Shown here in pieces: positions 59,096 through 64,000 of a stretch of 64,000 nucleotides of DNA (within the stretch, counting starts at the first letter, position 1; each line of letters starts with the position of its first letter). The translations under genes were made by a program, and so were the position numbers. A model generated the notes under the pieces. The model was not told the DNA's origin and did not search any database. It was given only the letters and a program-made list of their open reading frames with translations. Source of the DNA: Sphingopyxis sp. PET50 (GTDB taxonomy: Bacteria > Pseudomonadota > Alphaproteobacteria > Sphingomonadales > Sphingomonadaceae); contig NZ_CP104207.1 in the NCBI RefSeq assembly GCF_025244705.1, forward strand, positions 3,732,966 to 3,796,965, in the 5' to 3' direction.

Positions 59096-59371
59096 ATGGG
59101 AACCAAGGCCGATCACGACCTTTGGGGCCAAGCGCTTGCCATCGAAAGTCGATATGGCGATCGCGGACCCGAAATCCTTGCGCAGAGAATCGTCGAGCTT
59201 CGCGAAGCCGATGAGCGTGCGGAAGCGGAGTTCTGGTCGCAGGTGGCTGCTTGCCTGAGCGATCTACACGCGATCCGTCTCGATGTTCATGTGGTCGAAG
59301 CTCATCCTAAACGCTCGCGGCGCGGAGATGCGCGCCCGTCGGCTTTCCCTGAAGGATCGGCGTCAGGCTAA
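59096..59371 (+). CDS. Small DUF6961-like hypothetical protein
   Basis: A 91-residue protein with a helix-rich core (DLWGQALAIESRYGDRGPEI, IVELREADERAEAEFWSQVA) resembling the short DUF6961-type proteins common in sphingomonads. ATG 59096 follows AACGGAG. The C-terminal tail is less typical. Function unknown. Confidence 0.5.
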   Translation: MGTKADHDLWGQALAIESRYGDRGPEILAQRIVELREADERAEAEFWSQVAACLSDLHAIRLDVHVVEAHPKRSRRGDARPSAFPEGSASG

Positions 59372-59402
59372 CGCAGCGGATGGGGAGAGCGCGGACCGAA
59401 TC

Positions 59403-59828
59403 CTACTTGTTCTTCGTCGGCTTTACCGGATTCCGCGAATGGGCAGGGAGGTCGTCCGGAAAGCGCAGCCATGGATGCTGATCATCGGTCCATACCGCCT
59501 GCTCCGGCTTTGGAAAGTTGCGATCCGCAAAAGATCCGACCGCCACTCCGACGAGGTGAGGCATACGGTCCGGTTCCCACCAAAGCGACGACCCGCATTC
59601 GGTGCAGAAGTGAAACGAAACCGCATGGCCGCTCGCCGATTGGCGTCTGTAAGCCTTCGCCGTTCCGCTCGTCTGGACCATCTGCGACCGCGGAAAGAAT
59701 GCGGCGACGCTGAACAGGGACCCGGTACGCCGTTGACAGTCGTAGCAGTGACAAAGCGAAACCTTCGTGGGTTCGCCACTGCAAGTCAGGGCAAGTTGTC
59801 CGCAATGGCATGAGGCACTTCTGGTCAC
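59403..59828 (-). CDS. GFA/CENP-V-family zinc protein
   Basis: A 141-residue protein of the glutathione-dependent formaldehyde-activating (GFA) family. Zinc ligands are visible as CHCG near residues 7-10, CHCYDC near 26-31, and CTECGS near 75-80. The family includes GSH-formaldehyde condensing-type proteins, but most members are uncharacterised. GTG 59828 is the start. It stands alone, in the transition between the catabolic and conjugative regions. Confidence 0.85.
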   Translation of the reverse strand: MTRSASCHCGQLALTCSGEPTKVSLCHCYDCQRRTGSLFSVAAFFPRSQMVQTSGTAKAYRRQSASGHAVSFHFCTECGSSLWWEPDRMPHLVGVAVGSFADRNFPKPEQAVWTDDQHPWLRFPDDLPAHSRNPVKPTKNK

Positions 59829-59964
59829 GCTATGGACATATCATGGCCCGTTCGACCGCAATAGGGCTATCCTGTTTGCGAGTTGTAATGCTGAGTGAGA
59901 TTGCCGTTTGCTCATCGCGGCGCGGAGAGCCTTCGGTCGCTGCTGGTTCGCTTTCCCATTGCTG

Positions 59965-60132
59965 AGACGTGGCCAGGGCGGCGGCGCTGATGACACCCAC
60001 GTCCGGGATGGTACCAATCTCTGGCTGGCCTCGTCCTGGCGATGCCAGACCAGGAGGCGTCGATTGAGCGCCTGGATCTGCCGGACGAGCATGGAGTTGC
60101 TCGATTAGGAGCATCATTGCCGCCTTCGCCAT
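59965..60132 (-). pseudogene. Remnant of an IS110/IS1111-type transposase
   Basis: Short, frame-broken similarity to the central part of IS110-group transposases. MAKAAMMLLIEQLHAR, then (other frame) QALNRRLLVWHRQDEASQR, then IGTIPDVGVISAAALATS match the coiled region and the helix-hairpin-helix preceding the second domain. Neither end of the IS nor the DEDD domain is present. It shows earlier insertion and deletion at this junction. The flanking 59829-59964 and 60133-60306 hold nothing I recognise. Confidence 0.6.
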
Positions 60133-60306
60133 GTCCGGCAGCGTTGCGCTGCTCGCTTGCTGGATCCGGACAGCGGGAACCGGATGTACATCATGACAAC
60201 CGGGCGGATCCCTTAGCGCGACATTCTATCGGGTGGCAGATCGCTATCTACGGGCGAGGGCCTACACAAATCCCTGATCTTGCGGGCAGGCGGAGGCGCT
60301 GGTTTC

Positions 60307-60891
60307 CTAATCCGTTCTGAGCTCGATACTCAGCGACGCCAGCGCCGAGATCAGGTCTGCGAGCTCGCTGACTGCGTGCACCTTGCAAGTGGGATCGAGC
60401 TTCGCGTTGACGGCACGGTCATAGAGGGCGACGCACTCGGAGTTGGTGATCCGCGACATATAAACGATCCCGTCGAAATCGGTCGCATCGTAGAGCTGCT
60501 GGCTGAACTTCCGCCCCGCCTGTTGCGACCGCCCGCGCACAGCGTCGGTCGGCACGCCCAACCGGCTCGCGCCGCTGGTCCGCAGATCGAGCAGCTTGAG
60601 CGGCTCCCGCGCGACGAGGCTCGCCACGACCTGTTCTTCGATATCCGCTTGCAGCAGGATACGCTTCCTTCTGCCTTGGAACCGGTCGCGAACGACCTTT
60701 TCGGCAAGTGCTGTCGGCAAATCCTGCGCGGCATAGAGCAGGGTGAAGCTGCCCGCCGGGCTGGCGAAACGCGTCTCGCCATGACCCATGCCGGTCGGCG
60801 TCGCGCGATGTCGCGCTTCGATAATCCGCAGATAGCCGGTCACGTCGATACCTACGGCCAGCTCGCGCAATATCGCGGCGTCGAAGCTCAT
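60307..60891 (-). CDS. RES-domain toxin (NAD+-degrading type)
   Basis: A 194-residue RES-family protein. The N-terminal GHGETRFASPAGSFTLLYAA contains the conserved Arg and Tyr, ALAEKVVRDRF the Glu, and FDGIVYMSRITNSECVALYD the late block. Characterised members (Res/MbcT/ParT) deplete NAD+ or ADP-ribosylate a target. Its ATG overlaps the antitoxin stop (ATGA), the standard antitoxin-toxin order. Confidence 0.85.
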   Translation of the reverse strand: MSFDAAILRELAVGIDVTGYLRIIEARHRATPTGMGHGETRFASPAGSFTLLYAAQDLPTALAEKVVRDRFQGRRKRILLQADIEEQVVASLVAREPLKLLDLRTSGASRLGVPTDAVRGRSQQAGRKFSQQLYDATDFDGIVYMSRITNSECVALYDRAVNAKLDPTCKVHAVSELADLISALASLSIELRTD

Positions 60892-61594
60892 AGATATTCG
60901 AAGACGGTCCGGGCCGCTTCCACGACCTCATTCTTGCGATCCTGCTTGAGCAGGTCGATCGGCCGTTTGCCCGCAAGCAGTGGGCTATGCTGGACCAGCC
61001 ACAGCCAGGCGCGGCGCGGGTTGCCGACGATCTTGAGAACATCGGCGATCCCTTCCACCGGGCGGGCGTCCACGAACTGTTCGAGCGGGAAGGCGTGCTT
61101 GCGCGCGCCGACGAGCAGCGCGACGACCTGTCCGCGCTTCTGCCAGTCGTGGAGCGTCGAACGGGCAATGCCGCGATCGTGGAGCGCGCTCGACCCGGCA
61201 ACCGGTCCCGCCCATTCCTCGAGCGGAACCTTGGTCGCATAGGCGGAAAGCTGGCGGCCGCCTTCTTCGACGTCGATCAGCTTGCCGAAGCCGCTGCCCT
61301 TGCGCGGCTCAACCTCGGTTGGTTCGGGAATGATGATCCGCTCGGCGGGAACATCGTCGCGTGCAAATGCTGCGATCATGTCCGCGAAATCGGCGCTCTT
61401 GCTTTTCAAGCGCTTCTGCTGCGCGGCCGGGAGCCCGACCACGGCGGCGGCGACCGCGGCGACGATCTGCGCGGTATTGGCGGCGGCGCCCTTGGCAAGG
61501 CCGGGCTGGCGCGTCAGCGCCTCGCTGACCTCGCTTGCCACCAGTCGGCGCGCACGCCGGCGCGGGCGTTGGCACTGTGCAACTGCGTCGCCAT
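60888..61594 (-). pseudogene. Xre/MbcA/ParS-type antitoxin (possible frameshift near the 5' end)
   Basis: The cognate antitoxin, about 217-235 residues. The DNA-binding and linker parts include GIARSTLHDWQKRGQVVALL. The C-terminal toxin-binding domain (DUF2384-like) shows PRRAWLWLVQHSPLLAGKRP and VEAARTVFEYL. The best ribosome-binding site (AAGGAG, 8 bp before ATG 61594) starts MATQLHSANARAGVRADW in a frame that must switch near 61540 to continue as ASEVSEALTRQPGL. Otherwise GTG 61541 is the start. Tandem 9-bp repeats lie just upstream. Confidence 0.75.
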
Positions 61595-61627
61595 GTCCTT
61601 AACTCCTTCGAGACAGGATATAGCGAC

Positions 61628-61672
61628 GAATATCCGTTTTGTCCAGAATGTCCGGTATGTCCGAATTATCCG
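61628..61672. repeat. Five tandem 9-bp repeats, probable antitoxin operator
   Basis: On the plus strand: GAATATCCG, TTTTGTCCA, GAATGTCCG, GTATGTCCG, AATTATCCG, contiguous, consensus GAATGTCCG. They fill the gap upstream of the antitoxin start (61594) and overlap the stop of the preceding gene. This fits cooperative binding by the antitoxin. Confidence 0.75.
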
Positions 61673-61908
61673 AGCGGTTCCATGTCGGGCGGGAACAGCA
61701 TGGCTTGATGCGATAGGCGCGTCTCGCCCTGATCGGTACGGATATCGAAACACCGCAGCCGCTCCACCAACTGCCGCGCGATCTCGTCGGCCGCCGCCTG
61801 GCGCCGTCGCCAATCGCCATCGGCAAGGTCGTTCAACAGGGAAGGCGGGGCCGTGGCAAGGCCCACTTCAAGGTGCAGCGAAAGCGTATCGTCGTCGACT
61901 CGGAACAT
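61666..61908 (-). CDS. Small hypothetical protein upstream of the toxin-antitoxin pair
   Basis: An 80-residue, mostly helical protein (MFRVDDDTLSLHLEVGLATA, RRRQAAADEIARQLVERLRC). ATG 61908 is chosen over the upstream ATG 61986 because the extra residues look non-coding. No family recognised. It lies between the toxin-antitoxin operator and the divergent coupling-protein gene. Confidence 0.5.
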   Translation of the reverse strand: MFRVDDDTLSLHLEVGLATAPPSLLNDLADGDWRRRQAAADEIARQLVERLRCFDIRTDQGETRLSHQAMLFPPDMEPLG

Positions 61909-62077
61909 GGTTCGAGAAGTGAAACAAAAAGAGAACAAATAGTCAATCGCTGAACGATCCGCGCACAGCGGGCAGCGAAGAAGCATGAACGCATCGGCCT
62001 AGCGTCACTGTCTCGCGGAGGCCCAGCGGTGCGATTTTTTCCGGGTCAGGACATCCCGTCCTCCCTGGAGCAAATTC

Positions 62078-64000
62078 GTGACCCCGACCAAGCTGCTTAT
62101 CGGTCAAATCCTCGTCGTGTTCGCGATCGTCATCGCCGGCCTGTGGGCGGCGACGCAATGGGCAGCGGCGATGCTCGCCTATCAGCCCGAGCTCGGCGGC
62201 GCTTGGTTCACGGCGTTCGGCATCCCGGTCTATCGGCCGTGGGCGATCTTTTGGTGGTGGTACTCGTTCGACGCCTATGCGCCGCATGTCTTCGACAAGG
62301 CGGGTGCGCTAGCCGGTGCGAGCGGGTTCATCGGCTGCGGCGCCGCGATCGCGGGCTCGCTGTGGCGGGCGCGCCAGTCGCGCAACGTCACGACCTATGG
62401 CTCGGCGCGTTGGGCGAAGCCCCGGGAGATCGAGCGCGCCGGGCTGTTCAACGACGCCGGCGTCTTTCTCGGTCGCCAGCGCACGCGCTATCTTCGGCAC
62501 CACGGACCCGAGCATGTCATGGCCTTCGCGCCGACGCGCAGTGGCAAGGGTGTCGGCCTTGTCGTCCCGACGCTGCTGAGCTGGACCGGCTCGGCGGTCA
62601 TCCACGATATCAAGGGCGAGAATTGGCAGCTTACAGCGGGCTGGCGGTCGCGCTTCTCCCACGCGCTGCTCTTCAACCCGACCGATGTTCGCTCGGCGCG
62701 TTACAATCCGCTGCTCGAAGTCCGCCGCGGAACCCACGAAGTCCGCGACGTTCAGAATATCGCCGATATTTTGGTCGATCCCGAAGGGGCGCTCGAACGT
62801 CGAAACCACTGGGAGAAAACCTCCCATTCGCTACTGGTCGGGGCGATCCTGCATATCCTCTACGCCGAGGAAGAAAAGACGCTCGCGCGCGTCGCGACCT
62901 TCCTCTCCGATCCGCAGCGGCCGTTCGTCACCACGCTCCGGCGAATGACGACCACCAATCATCTCGGCACGAAGGAAGCGCCGCAGGTCCATCCCGTCGT
63001 CGCGTCGGCTGCGCGCGAGGTACTGAACAAATCGGAGAATGAGCGCAGTGGTGTGCTCTCGACCGCGATGTCGTTCCTCGGCCTCTACCGCGATCCTACC
63101 GTCGCGGCGGTGACGTCGCACTGCGACTGGCGCATCGCCGATCTCGTCGAGTCCGAGCATCCGGCCTCGCTCTACCTCGTCATTCCGCCGTCGGACATCT
63201 CGCGGACCAAGCCGCTCGTCCGCCTCGTGCTCAACCAGATTGGGCGTCGGCTGACCGAAAAGCTCGATGACCATCGCTCGACTGTCCGCCGCCACCAACT
63301 TCTCATGATGCTCGACGAGTTCCCGGCGCTCGGGCGGCTCGACTTCTTCGAGACTAGCCTCGCCTTCATGGCGGGATACGGCGTCCGCGCCTTCCTGATC
63401 GCCCAGTCGCTGAATCAGATCGAGAAGGCGTACGGCGAGCATAATTCGATCCTCGACAACTGCCATGTCCGCGTCGCCTTCGCCACCAACGACGAGCGGA
63501 CCGCGCGCCGCATTTCCGATGCGCTCGGCGTCGCGACCGAACAGCGCGCGATGCGCAACTATGCTGGACACCGGCTCGCGCCCTGGCTCGCGCACGTCAT
63601 GGTCAGCCGGCAGGAGACCGCGCGACCTCTCCTGACGCAGGGCGAGGTGATGCAGCTTCCGCCCGCCGACGAGCTGGTGCTGGTGTCGGGGATGGCGCCG
63701 ATCCGGGCGAAGAAGCTGCGCTATTACGAGGACCGCAATTTTCGCACCCGCGTCCTGCCGCCGCCCGCGCTTCCCGGCGGCGCGTATCCCGATCGCCCAA
63801 AACCGCGCCCCGACGATTGGAGCCGACTGGTGTCGAAGCCGGACGATCGGCTCGGCGAGGCCGACGACGATGCGAAGGCCGACGAGGACGGCGGCTTGCA
63901 ACAGCAGCGACATCCTGGCTTCGGCGAGGACACTGCGAAGGCCCCCGAGCCGCCGAAGCAGCTCGACCTGCTCGGTCTTGAGCGCGACGACGCTGATCCG
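62078..64000 (+). CDS. traG: TraG/VirD4-family conjugal coupling protein (3' end beyond the window)
   Basis: A type IV coupling protein, the inner-membrane ATPase that brings the relaxosome to the mating-pair channel. GTG 62078 follows CTGGAG. Two N-terminal membrane segments (about residues 8-30 and 75-95), Walker A APTRSGKGVG (152-160) and Walker B LLMMLDEFPALG (about 407-418) are visible. ASLYLVIPPSDISRTKPLVR and FLIAQSLNQIEKAYG are typical. At least 641 residues are present with no stop. The acidic, Pro-rich tail is near the usual C-terminus. Confidence 0.93.
   Translation, partial: MTPTKLLIGQILVVFAIVIAGLWAATQWAAAMLAYQPELGGAWFTAFGIPVYRPWAIFWWWYSFDAYAPHVFDKAGALAGASGFIGCGAAIAGSLWRARQSRNVTTYGSARWAKPREIERAGLFNDAGVFLGRQRTRYLRHHGPEHVMAFAPTRSGKGVGLVVPTLLSWTGSAVIHDIKGENWQLTAGWRSRFSHALLFNPTDVRSARYNPLLEVRRGTHEVRDVQNIADILVDPEGALERRNHWEKTSHSLLVGAILHILYAEEEKTLARVATFLSDPQRPFVTTLRRMTTTNHLGTKEAPQVHPVVASAAREVLNKSENERSGVLSTAMSFLGLYRDPTVAAVTSHCDWRIADLVESEHPASLYLVIPPSDISRTKPLVRLVLNQIGRRLTEKLDDHRSTVRRHQLLMMLDEFPALGRLDFFETSLAFMAGYGVRAFLIAQSLNQIEKAYGEHNSILDNCHVRVAFATNDERTARRISDALGVATEQRAMRNYAGHRLAPWLAHVMVSRQETARPLLTQGEVMQLPPADELVLVSGMAPIRAKKLRYYEDRNFRTRVLPPPALPGGAYPDRPKPRPDDWSRLVSKPDDRLGEADDDAKADEDGGLQQQRHPGFGEDTAKAPEPPKQLDLLGLERDDADP

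Overview
The window reads as a high-GC alphaproteobacterium, most likely a sphingomonad (Sphingopyxis, Novosphingobium or Sphingobium type). The reasons are the TonB-dependent receptors embedded in catabolic operons, the acyl-CoA gene set, and the mobile DNA at both ends. The species cannot be named from sequence alone. The left edge (1-2.8 kb) carries an IS1595-type transposase with a coupled ORF and a two-gene unit (ImmA/IrrE-type metallopeptidase plus a small membrane protein). The right edge (59-64 kb) carries a GFA-family gene, an IS110 remnant, a RES/Xre toxin-antitoxin pair with tandem operator repeats, and the start of a TraG/VirD4 coupling protein. The 3-58 kb interior is therefore probably an accessory catabolic island beside, or inside, a conjugative element.

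The island encodes uptake, CoA activation and beta-oxidation of an unidentified, probably hydrophobic carboxylic acid or ester. It has three TonB-dependent receptors, two related MFS permeases, four AMP-forming acyl-CoA ligases, three CoA-transferases, six acyl-CoA dehydrogenases, two enoyl-CoA hydratases, MaoC-type hydratases, three SDRs, two thiolases and an FAH-family hydrolase. Adjacent acyl-CoA dehydrogenase pairs and a thiolase next to a ketosynthase-like/DUF35 fusion recall steroid or terpenoid side-chain degradation, but I cannot name the substrate.

Layout: TBDR1 (3.2-5.5 kb, +); module A operon (12.0 to 5.6 kb, -) with YciI-like A divergent from it; TetR, cupin, FAH hydrolase and LysR (12.8-16.3 kb); CoA-transferase, thiolase, ligase (16.5-20.4 kb, +); phosphotransferase plus ACAD (22.7 to 20.5 kb, -); the main beta-oxidation operon ending in a TetR (22.9-29.6 kb, +); TBDR2, MFS, ligase (29.7-34.6 kb, +); KS-like/DUF35, thiolase, ACAD, CoA-transferase (39.7 to 34.6 kb, -); IclR (40.0 kb); SDR plus MaoC (40.9-42.7 kb); TetR, amidohydrolase, DUF59 (42.8-45.1 kb); ACAD pair (47.4 to 45.2 kb, -); CoA-transferase plus ligase (47.6-50.4 kb); enoyl-CoA hydratase (-); TBDR3, MFS, then module B genes (51.5-58.3 kb, +).

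Two patterns stand out. First, one set of genes occurs twice: class-D flavin monooxygenase-like protein, SRPBCC protein, amidohydrolase, DUF59 protein, HSL-type hydrolase, acyl-CoA ligase, YciI-like protein and a TetR regulator. It forms a compact operon on the minus strand (module A) and is dispersed on the plus strand (module B). An 18-bp palindrome, TTGTnCCATATGGnACAA, lies upstream of the three transcription units carrying its core genes. Second, a different 24-bp inverted-repeat element flanks the IclR gene and recurs before neighbouring beta-oxidation operons, defining a probable IclR regulon.

A caution on data quality: about 17 genes are interrupted by single-base frameshifts while the protein similarity continues in another frame. 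The density suggests indel errors from an unpolished long-read assembly rather than decay. I report such genes over their full inferred span as type pseudogene and state where the frame changes.
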